Assembly (NCBI GenBank): GCA_037903475.1
Contig: JBAJFG010000073.1
Coordinates: forward strand, 124,001-188,000
Reading direction: 5' to 3'
DNA from: Ancylostoma caninum
Taxonomy: Eukaryota > Nematoda > Chromadorea > Rhabditida > Ancylostomatidae
Length of the DNA: 64,000 nt
Numbering within the stretch: position 1 is the stretch's first letter; every line of letters begins with the position of its first letter. Shown here piece after piece: positions 25,669-39,000 of this stretch. Both the position numbers and the translations under genes were made by a program. The notes beneath the pieces were generated by a model that was not told the DNA's origin, made no database searches, and worked only from the letters and a program-made list of their open reading frames with translations.

Positions 25669-26277
25669 ATAGCCTACTATCGTCATTCGTCAAATCGGAA
25701 AAACTGCCCTAATTATTGAACTTCTCGCTGTCTTTAATCAATACATTGTCCATATTACTTTGAACTTTTTAAATTGTATAGGAATTGTGGCTCAATACAT
25801 CATAGATTCTTCAACGACAAGAATAAGCTGAGTAGGTAATGAAAACGTGATGTCCATTCTTCAAGTAAAAAAAGGCGGAGTAGTGATAAATGTTCATTCT
25901 CACACATACTATAGGATTATAAGATTGACATTGGGATCTGGTATCATATTTTGATCTTATCTGCAACTACTAACGACATGGACAGCAAGTATTTCGGATT
26001 CTACTACAAATTCTAACAGAAGCAGGCTGCTCACAGATCGATTGCTCTAATGAATTACAGGCCTGTACGACGGCGGGCAGAGATAAAAGACCAACAGCAG
26101 CCTGATCTACGGATAGATCAAAACGCAAAAAGTGCTGCATATCAGTTTTGGACCAAAAAATAATTAACGATAGGATGAAAGGAAAAAGACAAAATATGGC
26201 TGTTACCTATCATTGCAACGCACATAGTTTTCTGCCAAACCATACTTGGACATAAATGATTACCTTTTGCGTTTTAT

Positions 26278-26538
26278 CTATTGCCACTTGTTCTCGGCTC
26301 TTTTATCGGGGAAGACGACGTCGAAATTTACCAAATACCTCGCAACAGTTTGCACTATACCGCTGTCCTGAAGCGCTGCACGATTATAGCTGTCAAAACG
26401 GCCAATGACACGTTTTCGAGTGCACGAAACCGGTCCCCTTCGGCTAAATCTCTTCATCCAAGCAAGGTTAGATGATGCGTTCGACCATGTTATCCAGACG
26501 CGCTTCCACGGGCATCCTACAGATACTCGTGGAGTCAC
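26278..26538 (-). CDS. Unrecognised open frame upstream of gen-1
   Basis: An 86-codon frame beginning VTPRVSVGCPWKRVWITW and ending at 26278. It has no ATG in a sensible context and no clear splice sites. The composition is protein-like but I recognise no domain. It may be a relic exon or chance. Confidence 0.2.
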   Translation of the reverse strand: MTPRVSVGCPWKRVWITWSNASSNLAWMKRFSRRGPVSCTRKRVIGRFDSYNRAALQDSGIVQTVARYLVNFDVVFPDKRAENKWQ

Positions 26539-26962
26539 ATAGATGGAAAGTTATCTAAAGACAATGGGCTAGAATGTGAGTGTGTGGAACTAATTACGTC
26601 CGATTACTTTCAGAATCTCTCCAACAATGATTCTACCAGCTTCTAGAACGGAAGCTTCTTACTAGTAGAATTGCTACAAAATGAGAAGCTTGTCATTAAT
26701 TAGTTTCTCACAACTAGTTTGCAAGTTTGTCCTTACTATTTAAAGCTTCCATGCATATTGTTTTGGGCAAATCCTTGTTTGCAAAATGCCCTAGAAGTCC
26801 TAGAAGATGAACCTAGGATTTTTATTTAGAGGGAGAAACAGAATTCGATGGCTTAGATGGACTAGAAAAAAGGAACAGTAAGCCGATCTTCAGGCCAATA
26901 TGCTTTTATCTTTCGTTGTGAGCCTTTTTGATCCTTACGTGCCGGCGCTCATTTGAGTGCAC

Positions 26963-27000
26963 CAAATAAACAAACAAATGAATAAATAAATAAATAAACT
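26963..27000. repeat. AAAT-type simple repeat
   Basis: Runs of AATAAATAAATAAATAAAC and variants. Similar AAAT or ATTT tracts occur near 14760-14850 and 63510-63540. Confidence 0.8.
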
Positions 27001-27660
27001 AAAAAGTTGTTCATGAACATTTTGACTTCTAAGTGCATGGTCAGACAGTTTGCTAGGAAAAGAGTAACCGAAGCAGAAACTGAAGCAGTTGGTTGTTGGA
27101 AAAACAAGTGAAGAAGGTAAATACCCAAAACCTGCTCTAGTACTGTTTTTCAGAGCTTTTTTTAATACCTCTGCAGAAGTTCCTCACCTTAATTACTCCG
27201 ACTTCCGGTTCTGCGCTACAGATTTCGCCACGGAAGAACCACACGTTGACTCCAGACCCACAGTGGCGTTCCCAAACGTAAATGGAGAAAACAGAATGGA
27301 AAGTTCCAAACTGCAGATGACGGACGAGCCGTGGAGCTGGGTTTGATTGCCGTGGCACACGTCTTCCAGGCCTTTAACGGCGTCGCGCCGGGACCCGCCG
27401 CGCTGACTCGGGCGAGGCTCGATCCGTACTCTGAGCTCAATCATCATAGAATTTCGAGTTAGTCATCCTTGAAGCCGTGAGTTCCCTTACATTCAACCAA
27501 CACACCCTTCTCTACCCTCCCATACCTCCAAACCCCGAATGTCAGCCGTTTTCCCCGTCTCGTTGGCTCCCTTGCGAGCGCCATTGTTTTAACTGTCTTA
27601 GTGGTTTTTGTACCGGTTCAGCAGGTCTATTTTGTGGATTTTCTCATGAAACAACCGAAA

Positions 27661-27670
27661 TTCTTGCAGT
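27661..27670 (+). promoter_or_regulatory. Possible splice acceptor 61 nt upstream of the gen-1 ATG
   Basis: ATTCTTGCAG fits the nematode acceptor pattern and would leave a 61-nt 5' UTR. That leader contains one short out-of-frame upstream ATG. Confidence 0.35.
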
Positions 27671-27731
27671 TTACGCTGATCCGTGGGCTGCGTGCGACTC
27701 ATGCTCGCATGTGGTGAGCCGCAAAAGCACA

Positions 27732-30700
27732 ATGGGGGTAACTGGAATTTGGGAGCACATGCAGAAGTACGCGGAACAAGTCCCCACATCAACGCTGAGG
27801 AACAAGACGCTGGCTATCGGTGAGCGCTTTCTTCGAGAACCATTCCTGTTTCAAATGAATGATCAGCTGCGAGCGGCCTTGAAGCCGGTATGAACGTTTA
27901 GCTTGTTTTTATGGCTCCGTAGTCGTCATAGACCGCGTTCGCTCGTTGGGTTTTCGAAGCCTTTCGGCAATTATACAGTCTGTGAATGTGCCACGAAAAC
28001 AGCAATTATTTGAAATTTAGGCTTTGAAGCGACTGCGGAGCTAACGCACGTCATCTGTTTCATCAAAAGCCATTATCGCTCAGAGTGTCATCATTTTAAC
28101 CAACCTAAGGGCACACCATTGGGAGACGCTACTGCTTTTGATGCACTCCCATTAACTTGAGGTGATTCCCACAAAGTCAAACCGCTGACAATACAATTTG
28201 AGTACGGTAAACGATGATGGAAGTACATTTTTCGCGGATTCGAAAAGCCTGTGACGCGGCTGCGCCGCACATGCAGTAGCAAATCAGGATTTTCTGGTAG
28301 TTTTTCATCCTATCCAATCTCAACTATCAAAAGTACATGAAAAACTGAAGAAAACTCAGATTTGCCGTCACGGCGGCGATTCCGGCGCAAGTGGCGCGGT
28401 AGCGCCGCGTGCTTCTCGAGGCTGCGCAAAACGCACGCGCATCGACTTCTACTGTACATATTGTCTTTAAGGAAACTTTTATGGAGGCCGTGAACTAGGT
28501 AACAAAGAAGAAACTAGTGACTAGAAATACAAATCCGAAACTTACAGAGAACTCCAAACGGAAGCAGTCAAGAGTCAGAACAGCGGCGCGGCTCTCTTGG
28601 GCAGAGCTCAGCATAGTGTGCGCCTGCGGCTCTGCCCATGAGAGCCGCGCCGCGATCTCCACTCTTGTCTACGTAAGTTTGGAGTTTCCCATATATACCC
28701 GAGGCGAGACCGCGGCGCGCTCTGTTGGGCAGAGACACAGGTGCTCTGCGTGCTGGCTCCGATTGTCTGCTTCTTTGGCCGCACCGCGGTCCCGCCCCTT
28801 GCGCGAGTCCGTTTGAAGTTCCCTGTAGCTGTAGAAAATCTGGGTCTTGTGGAAAAGCCTGTCCGCGAAGCTGCCCACCACTCATATCGCTGTTTCTAGC
28901 CTGCGTATCATGGTCGAACATTCTCTTTATTCATCGCTGACATATCAACCCATGATCTGCTTGTTAAAGATAACGATGCGGAGGATAGTGAGTGTTACGG
29001 AAATCCTTACCCCTCAGCTCACAGGACAATGCCGGACGCAAAGAAGGGGGGGGGGGGAGGAGAGGGGGCACGGGGAAAAAGTCTTCGCCACTCCAGATAC
29101 CTTGATGGAATAATAAAATTATAAGAAAATGTTAATTTCAATACTAAATGAAAATAATTATCCAAAAATAAGAAAATAGGCAGTAAAAATTGAACGGATA
29201 CGAAACTTTTATCCGTTTTATGAAGCAGTCCTTCTGTCCCCCTCCTCCCTCCCACTGCTATCGGAGTATCCTTAGGACGGTCTTGTCTGATGAACATATT
29301 GAAATGATGACATCCTGAGCGGCAGTGATTTCTCATGTCATCCACGTACCATCCTCCTTCCATCTGAGTTAGAGGCCGGTCGCTTTTTAAGAAACTTTTT
29401 ATTCGTCCTTCTGTTCTAATGTGTTGCTTCTCCATTGAAGCAGGAGTACATTAGTTGTAGAAGTCCTCAAAATCTGACCTGCTGTTTCTAATTTAATTGA
29501 AAACTAAGAGTGGTTATCGAAATTTTTTTTGTGAGAATTGGGAAGGGGAGTTGCAGCGAACCTTCTAAGAGTTCGATTCCATGACCTCCACATCTACTCA
29601 TACAACTTCGCCTAATCCTCATTGAAGCATTGCCAAGAAAAGCTGACCGTTATGCTGCTTCACATGTAATTATCAGGGGTCTGCCTAGGTGTTGCGTAGA
29701 ATAGGATGTTCGGAAGCGAGAAACTGGAGAAAATTCAAAATGTGTAGAATTTCAGTCATAAAACAGCATATTTGAGTTGGCAGAACTGCAAATTCTTGAG
29801 AAAAAAATGGGAGTTAAGAGGTTTTGTGACTCTTTGAATTCAAGAATTGCAGAGCTTTCGAATAGGAATTTTACGACTTCCTTTTAGTGACGCCAACCAA
29901 CTAAAATTTTCACGTGAAACTCCGCTTGTTTTCATGATACTTGTTCCTGAGATAGTAGACAAATACTGACATGTTAGATTTCTAATCTGAGCTATTCCTC
30001 ATACCACATTAAAAATTTGTTAGGAACTGGGTTCTTCCTTGATTTTAGAGAAAAGCTGAAGAAGAAATTTCAAAAGATGGTCCCATTTTCCTGGCTCTCT
30101 GTATGTTGTGTGAAAGTTCTTGAAATCCGAACGCCGTTCACGCGAAGAAACTTTTTCTTTCGTGCGAAAAGGCTGATTTTATTCACCATTCTTTCTCCGG
30201 TTAGCAGTGCTCATTGCTTGCAGTGTCTATGATAAAATTGTAGATTTGGGAAGATTTTGTTGTAGTAACTCCTGCTAAAATCGATGGCAATATTTGGTGA
30301 GTTTCTGTCCTGTGACATTACTTTCTTATAAATTTTAACTATTAAGATGGTCACATTTGGCTGTACGAGTCGTCCCGCGGGTGTGCGAATCATTTCATGT
30401 CAGGAGCATCATATCTTGTCACGTTTTTCAACCGAATCCAGAGACTATTAGAGGTCGGGATTCGACCCGTTGTCGTATTCGATAAGATTACGGAATTTCA
30501 TAACTGTGTAAGTTTTTCTGAGCTAAAATTGTTGGGTGAACAGGTTTCCCGCTCCATTTTACTGAGCCGTTTCAGCCAAGTGTTGCAAATTCACACGTAA
30601 AGAAGTCGAAACGGAGCGGTGGCCACGGGTGGAATCTTGATGCACATAACGAGTTAAAGAAACGGGTCTATAATGCGGAGGTATTGCTGTCGTGTTAAGT

Positions 30701-33700
30701 TCTGTTCATCAAGGCAATGCTAACTGTTACTCAGGTGTTATCGGGACAGTATTCGATTTTTTTTCTGAACATTTCAGCAACTTTTAAATAATATGGGTGT
30801 TGCTGTTGTCATGGGTGGTTCCGACGGTGAAGCACAGTGCGCTCAGCTGGAGCAAGCAGGTCTAGTTGACGGATGCATTACATCGGACTTTGACTACTTC
30901 TTGTATGGCGGAAGGAATCTCTACAAGGTTAGCTCTTTTGCCTTCTAAGCTACAAAATGCGTAAAACCTTTGAGTTCTGCCCTTCAGACACAAGCATTTA
31001 GCGATAAATTGTCAAAGGGAAGGGGCTGTTATCTTGCTGCTGAGTGTGAGGGGGGGGGGGAGCTTGTAGAGTTTATTTTTGCAAACACTGCCCCAGCTTT
31101 GCTTTCACTGTTTTTTTTTTTTTGACTTAGTAGTTAGACGGGCGAGCAAAATGATGACATTCTATTACACATTGCTGTGAGTTTTCGCAACCATATGAAG
31201 ATGGTTTGTTACAATTTTTTGTAAGATCCAACCACTCCTGTATATTGCTTCAAATATTTTGCTTTGTTCTTTCACTACTTGTTTTCGAATTACTTTAACT
31301 ATTTAGTATTCCTTGTGTAAGGTTCCTGTTCTAGGTGGATTTCAAGAATGGCGGAAGAGAAGTCGAAAGTATGGTAAATCTGTTCTCAATGGATAAGTTC
31401 GAAGCCACGCAATGTCAGTTTTTTTTTTCAAATTTGTTTCTAGTCTTTGTGAAGCTGGAGTCATTACTTCGATTTAGGCTTGACGCGTAATCGTCTCGTG
31501 GCGCTCGCTCTTCTGCTAGGCTGTGACTACTTACAAGGAGGCGTGAATCGCGTTGGAATAGTTACGGCAAGAGAGATCATATCAGAGTTTTCGATAAACG
31601 ACGATGATCACGCGCTAACTATATTGGATCGATTTGGGTGAGTCATTGCCACGATGATGACCTCTTGATGAACGGATATTCCATTACTTTTGTCCACATA
31701 TGCGTGCTCTTCTTTTTCTTTCTTACTGCAAGCGTTTTCAGAAGTTATTTTCGTGGTGAAATTCCGTCGCGACCGAGTGATAGCAACACTAAGAAGAAAC
31801 TGAGAAGGGCCAAGATTACTTTACCCGATGGGTTCCCGAATTCGGATCTTTTCATGTGACCAGCATAAATTTTGTCGTGTTGTTATTATTTTTTTCGAAT
31901 TTACTTCATTTTTCAGTGAAGCCGCATCTGTGTATCTATGCCCAGAAGTGAAAGAGAAGAAAGAGCTGCCCACTCCTCCTCCCCGTAATATGGCTAAAGT
32001 AGAAGTGGGTACCATTAAATTTATGTTAGAATTTTCACATAGCTCTATTTATACTAAGTCTGCTCGAGTTCCTTCGAAACCGTAGCCCTAGATGTAGCTC
32101 ACTCTTCGCAATTTCTATAAACTGCACTAATTTCTCATCGTGATTCTTCCCGAATAGCTTATTACTGCACTCATTCATTCCATTTGTTTCTGTGCTACAA
32201 AACAAGCTCTTCATTCGTGTTTCTTCTCCTGCTGCTTTGAAGTTGGAGTGGAAGTTCGTTACTTGTTGATGTAGATATTTATTTATTTGCTGTACGCCAG
32301 CAAAAAACGACTGGCGTACTATTGACAAGATAAAGCAGACAAAGGAAGAGATCATGATAACCAGTAGAAATTGCCACATGGATAACACCTATGTACTAAA
32401 AAAAAATTCCAACTGCGTCACTTCACGAGACTGTAGTGCCTATTTGCCTGTAAAGTTTCGAGAAAAAAAAAAGAACTCAGTGTTGCGCTAGCCATGATGA
32501 TCAAGTAATTGGATGTCCAACAACGGTAAAGGTATATACGTTTCTGTTCATACCACAAAAGGTGCTGTGTACAGCCCAGCTCGTCAAAAGAAATGATCAG
32601 CGAACCTGGTGCCGGAGGTTAGCTGTTCGTGCCCCAAAGAAAAACAATGCGCAGCACCTTTTGAGGAAGGAACAAAGAGAAGCTTAGCATGACAGGGGCT
32701 AAGTTGAGTCTACAGGTATTCGTTTGATTGGGAGAAGGAGCAGCAGATTTTGAGGCAGTTTCCATCTCTGAATGGAACTCAACTGAAAAAAAGGGAGAAA
32801 GAAAGCTCATGAAGTAACGCAAAAAAAACATGGCATTTGGTCATCCCATATGAATATAACAAAAACGACAGATGAAAACTTGAGCGTAAAGATCCCTGTT
32901 CAATTCGTATGACTCCGATTTGCTATTCCTCCAGGATGCAGCTAGTATGCAGGAAATGTACGAACGCGGCGCGACGTAAATGATGCAGCCGGGACTGTTA
33001 ACTGAAATAGAAAAGACCGAGAAGCGGACAGAGATACTACTTAGACATAATCATGTGCAACCTAAGTCTTCTATATCAAGTAGAGATAGTAGGTCTTGTA
33101 ACTTTAGCTTCTGTTTGAAACTTGAACTATCCGGCGATAATAACAGGGAGTCTGGCAGTTTCTGAAGCCATTTGGAAGTTCTCACAAAGAAGGATTCGTC
33201 GAAAAATCTGTTGTTAGATCGAGAGGCTGTTAAAGGGAAATAATGAAAATTGAACGCTCCTGTGTGACAAGAGCATGGCTTCCATACCCAGAATTCGCTT
33301 GGTATGAGTTTAGTTTCAAGCCGTAGTATTCGAAATGCTAGCACAAGGTCAGCAAACACTCTGCGATAAAACAAGCTTTTCAAATTCAAGTGCTGTAACC
33401 TCGACATATAGCATGGAAGATCCCTGGGGTAGTTAGAATTTGGAAATAGTCTGTAAAAAAGAATTCGCGTGAATGTCATTTGAGCTTTTAAATTTCATCC
33501 AACATAGAGTCTCTCCTTTGATTTCCTAACCACTGTATCCTCATTATGATTTCATTTTCCTTTTTCTTTAGGGGCATATTAGGTGAGTCAAACGTTAATG
33601 CATGTTTCTGGATCACTGAATTGTTTTCAAGAAACTACACTTCCCTCCTCAAGCAGTGTGACCGACTCTTCGCCAGATTGCATCTGGCGCAATCATATGA

Positions 33701-35316
33701 GCGGAGTTGAACATCTTCATTTCGATTATTCTTCTCATATTCCTTAGCTGAAGCAACATCATAATCAGTAAATGAACACTTGGAGTAAGATTAGATTATT
33801 CAGCTTTGTTAAGGTAGTCATTTTTCTGCGTGTGTATTCGAGCCACACCCTTCTGTCAACCATCGTTAAAGTCGTTCCAAAAAAGTTGCGATTTGGCACA
33901 ATGGAGAAGAACTTGGCTATTTCGGCTTCGCACAGAGCTTATCAGGAATTTGGAGCTGGATCCAACTTTCATATCGGTTTTGTATTATATTAATTACAAT
34001 ACCATTTACTGAAGGCTTTATGGTATAGCAGTTATACTTCATACTGTAAAGTGAACAGGAAAACCATTTTTTTGTAATACAAGTTTTTGGTATTATTCTC
34101 CTCAGAAAATAGCTCATGCGCATTTAACAATCTAAATACGTCACCTTGTAAGCTGCATTTTCATCTTGTAAGCAGCATTTTATTCGTATCACCGCTCGTT
34201 TGTTATCCTCCGCGTTTTTCGCTTAATTCCGGCTGCTCTTACCTTCCAGTCTTTTTATTGTCGCCCTCGGTGTTACTAATCTTACTGTCTTGAAAAATAA
34301 TTTTGTGCATTCGCGAACGCGCTTTTTCACAGAATTTCACTGGTTGAGCTAATGCTGAACTTTCAAAATCTACTGATCTAGTGAGCTAATATACCCTTCC
34401 AATCATAAAGTGTTCTTCTATTCTAGAGCACTTTGATGCGAGAATGTGGTTGGACCTCGAAGCGTTTCTCGCAAGAAGTTATTCGCAGCAGGAGAAGGTG
34501 CCAGAAAATTAGGAGCGCCGTAAGTCTTCCCATATGCTGAAAAATTTTCTCGTTTCTTGTTGTTTTTGTGTATAGAACTACTCGCGTGTTTCGCATTGTT
34601 TTTTTTTCTTTTGTAGTCGCATAAACTCACTGAGTTCTTCCCAACTGTTCGACGTTCTTTCACGAGTTATGCTAATAACTGTGATGTGGATGCTCAAAAA
34701 CACAGTAGACGAGAGTGGGCGGCATTGCAGCGGTTACGAATGAATGCGAAACTTTATGACAGAACAGAGGTTCGTTGTATTCTTCAGGTAAAAACTTGCT
34801 GGTTTCAGTTTATGTGGGGGGATCCAAATAAAATTATTTTACCGGCCTTGTATGGCTCAGTTTCTGTTCACCTGCGTCGATCGACAATACGTTTTTTAAG
34901 GTTATAATTGAAGATCCTAAGGCTTGCGCTCCGACAAATGGTGTGCGGAAGAGAGCTGCAAAAAGGTAATGTGATTGTTTGTTTTTCCCTTTTAATTTTC
35001 TTCCTATGATTTCGTTGGCATAGGTCAGGTGAGAACCTGGTGTACGTACTAAATTATCTATTCTGCTTTCGCCATAGAATTTGTGTTCTTCTGGTCGTCA
35101 CTGTGTTGTAAATGGTTGTTGGTCATTGGTTGTTCTTATCTCGTTTTGCCTGAGCCAGCTTTGTCTTTCAAAGTCTCTTTTTCTGTGAGCTTTTGTTTTC
35201 AGTTTCAAATCTTTAGGTTACTAGCTGATGGTTCGGTATCCTGCTCTTCTCCGAAGTGTATGAGACTTGAAGATTCGCCTAATTCAGGCTCATCAGTGCA
35301 AATAATTGCAAGATAG
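27732..35316 (+). CDS. gen-1: Holliday junction resolvase GEN1 (XPG/Rad2 family nuclease), complete, 13 exons
   Basis: This is a structure-specific 5' flap and Holliday-junction nuclease acting in homologous recombination. Exons: 27732-27819, 30347-30507, 30576-30680, 30778-30927, 31335-31413, 31478-31637, 31742-31855, 31917-32004, 32935-32975, 34429-34519, 34617-34787, 34901-34965, 35217-35316. These sum to 1413 nt in one frame, 470 aa plus stop. The XPG-N domain starts MGVTGIWEH and holds LAIDGHIW (D30). The XPG-I domain (about 119-168) has SDGEAQCA (134-140 region) and [11 protein letters not shown] (D155, D157). The H2TH region has [16 protein letters not shown]. Residue numbers match human D30/E134/E136/D155/D157, except that 134 is Asp here. 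Exon 9 and the exon 10 acceptor are the least certain. A PIP-box-like KLTEFFP lies near 362. Intron 1 (2.5 kb) holds a repeat. Confidence 0.94.
28543..28827. repeat. GC-rich dispersed repeat, family 2 copy b, in gen-1 intron 1
   Basis: The ends TACAGAGAACTCCAAACGG and CCGTTTGAAGTTCCCTGTA are inverted. Inside is a further GC-rich palindrome at about 28582-28655 (GCGGCGCGGCTCTC...GAGAGCCGCGCCGC). Motifs are shared with 11935-12108. Open frames here are repeat-derived, not genes. Confidence 0.82.
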
Positions 35317-36067
35317 GCAAGGGAAGCCGAGAAGAATTACTAGTTGATCGTAGCAATTCATTACTTATCTGATAAGCATTTAGTTGTACCAATTGATGAA
35401 CTTATTTTCAGTATAGAAGATATACCTTTCAGAATTCTGATGAATCCGAGTTTTACCTTTGTTGCCTATTATTGTCTGCTTTTGCTTCACGAGGTGCAGG
35501 AATCACTCCTTCCATAAACGGTTCCATTTTTTTCATGAATTTGATATCTTTTTGCTCATATGATGTATTGCTTTCTATCTTAGAACACATATAGTAAGCT
35601 TTACGCTAGTATATAATCATTTTTCTTATCTTCTGGAAGTTCTTCTGGTCAGCATGTGTCTATATTCATTTTAATAGGTGTTTATAGAAGTTTAAGGACG
35701 TTTATTAGTTTCAAAACTGTTCTCTTGATTTGACCTGCTTCTCGTAAGAAGCCTTTACCCCTTCGTGTTGTTAATAATAATGTGTATATCAGTGATGAAG
35801 GGCGTTGCGTTACTATTTTTTGGTGCCCTATTCTTATATGAATGTCTAATAATAAGAGTTCTATGATATATTTGTGTGAAGAAGTAGGATTTTCATAGAT
35901 TTTCATTCGCTAGTTGATAATCATTCCGATGTTCACTCTAGATTTCTGAAAATAAAACTTAATTGAATATGAAGTGTTAGTTCTGTGTTAAAGGTGTGGA
36001 GCCATCTATATCTGGTCTTGTTTCCAAGTTCTTGAACTATTGTTGAATCTGAATCATGTGTTTTTGC
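35317..36067. other. gen-1 3' UTR and intercistronic region
   Basis: 750 nt of T-rich sequence between the gen-1 stop and the SPF27 splice acceptor. An AATAAA lies near 35951. No coding exon was seen. The gap is longer than a classic SL2 intercistronic spacer but still compatible with an operon. Confidence 0.5.
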
Positions 36068-36075
36068 TGTTTCAG
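36068..36075 (+). promoter_or_regulatory. Probable trans-splice acceptor of the SPF27 gene
   Basis: TGTTTCAG is followed by a 10-nt leader and the ATG. This could be cis- or trans-splicing; no upstream coding exon was found between gen-1 and this site. Confidence 0.55.
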
Positions 36076-36085
36076 GGTAGCAGCC

Positions 36086-39000
36086 ATGGCTACGCTTGCC
36101 TTAACATCTGGTGGCGCTTTTGGAAATCAAGACGATCAAGTAGGTGCTGATTATCGCTCACGCAGTTGTCCCATTTTGCTCCATATGTGTTTTAGTGCTG
36201 TTATTTGTAAAAATTTCTCTGTTCAGTTATGTCTGGAACTTCGGAAGAAGTTCTTCTGGAAAGGCATAAAATATAAAATCGATGCAATTTTTTTTTTGCA
36301 ATTTTGGAAGTTCGCGGTCTCTAGGTCTTGTGACTATTTCAAGTGTTATTCCATCACGAATATTGTTTGGGACTTCCGTGAATAGTTATTTCTGATCTGT
36401 CAAGGCTCTGTTGAGGCTCCCGTAGCTCCTAATTTCAGGTTCTCGTAGATGCCCTTCCATATCTTGACACAGAATACAATGACGCTGATCGACAAACAGC
36501 TCTGAGGTTGATCGATCAGGAGTGCAAGGTGGGTTTTCCTATCATTTGTTTCGTCAATTTTGACTTGTTTTTTTTTTGTAGTTTTAGACTGAACACCTTC
36601 TCATGCTTGCTAGTAACTTGTTGAAGATCTGAGTTTGACCCAGCACCCATCGAAATTCTCGACTTCGTGGTAAGCCGCCAGTAGTGGCACACACTCTCAG
36701 CGCGTCACAAGTGTTAAACTATCACAAAGAATCATGATTTACCTGCGAAGAAAACCGAATCGCAATAGCGAACACAGATTGAATGCGCTGGCGTATCACT
36801 GATCCCGGTCACTTGCAAAAGCGCCCGTAACTTCTGCGTGGCGGAAATCACCGAGTGTCAGAAGAGCGCTAAAAGACGCACTGGAGTCGGCACCCGTGTT
36901 CACCAACTTCTCATCTGTTTCGCACTATTTTACTGGTGTATATAAGTCACAGATCCCTCAAAACTCCAAAATCCAGCTAAATTTCAAATACGAGAATTTG
37001 AGCGGGTGTTGCCTTTAATTGAGGTTAAGACATGATTGAATAATGCTCTTACACGAGTTTCTACAGAATGTATGTTGTCAAGAAGTGCTTGCTGTCACAT
37101 ATGGAACGAGTTTAGTTGCTTGAACTAGTCGAGTTGTGCTGCGTAACGAAGGGTAGCAGTTATCGAGGCATACTATTTGCTTTAGAGAAGTGTGCATGTA
37201 AAGTTAATAGGTTTACTAATGGTTTCCTCTCATCGGCATATTTGTATCAAAAACATCCTTGTATGCGAGCATGTTAAATACGAGAGATTAACGCACGCAG
37301 TGTTAGGTTTTTACTATTAATAGAATGTAATGATAATAATAGTAATAGAATTTGTTCGTTCGTACATCATATCTTTTAAACTAAATGATCATTTTTAAAC
37401 TCAGATATTCCAGCAGAAGCACGCACCAACTAGGCAATTTTATGTGGTTTCACTCGATAGGAATCATATACCTATGCAATCTGTTTTAATTATGAGATTA
37501 CGTTTCCTCTGTCGGAGTGGTTAATCCATACCGAATGAATGTTGGAGTCTCGTTTAGATATTTCGACCCACCAAGAACTATCTGAAGCATCTTCCTGTTC
37601 CGGATTTCGACGTATTTCTTACACCATGTATGTTGAAAGAACATGCAAGGATGTCAAAGAAACAAGTATGGAACACATTTTCCGATTTTAAATCAAAAGA
37701 TTTTTGCTTATGATGGTGTTCGATTAAGGAAATGCCAAAACTGGATATGAGTCGTTGCGAGTTACCTTGTCCATCTGGAACATCGCGGGCTGGAGATAAG
37801 GTTCAGTGGAGAAAGGTAATGAATAATTCGCTCAGTGCCGCAATAACAAATTCACATTTCTCAAAATCGATTTTCATTATACCCATTATGTTGACCCATT
37901 TTAGGCTATAAAAAATGCGAAGGCTCAAAATGAGCATCTTGTCATGCGTCAGATCAATCTCGAACTTATGGAGGAGTACGCTGCAGAGAGTTACCTAAGA
38001 AGAAACAGGGAATTGGAACAACTCTGCACGGAGGCGGAGCGAGAGCTGAGGAGAACTAAAGAACAAGTAATAGCTTCAACTTCAGCTGCAAACGTACGAG
38101 CGAATTATCATAGAAATGTGTTTAGGTCATGGAAATCCACGCAAGGCGTAAGATGGCGCAGTTAGACGCTGGAAGACAGTTGAAAGAGCTTGAGGGCAGC
38201 TGGGTAGCTATGGTCACCAATAACTACAGGTTTGTTAGCGCTATTTCATTGTAAATGTAACAGCTATTACTTAAGATTATTAGCATTACTCGTGGCTTTA
38301 CTTGCGGTTCGGCTGTGTGGATGAACATATGTAATTGTGGTACCCGGAAACGTACTTATCTTCACTAGAATCTCCATGAACTCCTTTAATGAGGCGCTTC
38401 CTCATTCCTGAAACTTCCATATGCACCACCGTCTCTGCTGATCAATTTATGCGGACCGAAGATGAGTAGGGTCCAGGAAAACTGATTTGATGAAATTTTG
38501 GGAATTACAAGTTTCTGGCTTACGTCGCATCCGAAAGTCCTAGACTGCTAATATTTCAAGCGTAAGATAGGGTGGAATTCTGTCTTCGGAAGTATAGTTT
38601 AACCCTTTAACTTTCCACTATATTTATGGAGTATTTCCACTGATGTTGAAATGTGTTTGATGTTCGTCTCTTTTGTCAATTTTCTCCTTGAGAAAAGTTA
38701 AATTTTGAGTTATCTAGAGGTTTCCTTAGATAACATACCAGGTTTCCACTCCGTTTCTCTGAGATTGGCTCCGAAAATCATAGCGTGAATTTTTGAGCAT
38801 TTTCTTCATGAAACTTTAGCTGTTGTTGAGTTTTCTAAGCTCTTGTTCATATGCATTCGTATGTTACGAACTCAGCCTCTATCATCTGTTTTTCCCTCTT
38901 AGTGGTTCGTGATTTCGCTTACTATTTGCAGCATTCTCATGTATGACTGGAATTAATTGTGGGATTGTTATGAATGTACAAGATTTGTGCATCTTCAATT

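Larger units (their letters stand above)
24611..27660. other. Intergenic region between divergent stt-3 and gen-1
   Basis: This region must hold the promoters of both genes if each has its own. It contains the foldback at 25495-25668, the AAAT tract, and a GC-rich patch (about 27330-27440) with open frames on both strands that looks repeat-derived. No promoter element was recognisable. Confidence 0.5.

Noticed and set aside
29019..29435. 138-codon minus-strand frame in gen-1 intron 1
   Set aside because: It includes the translated poly-G/C run and sits inside an intron; no motif.
29560..29590. GTTCGATTCC resembling a tRNA T-loop
   Set aside because: No flanking T-stem pairing or acceptor stem could be formed.
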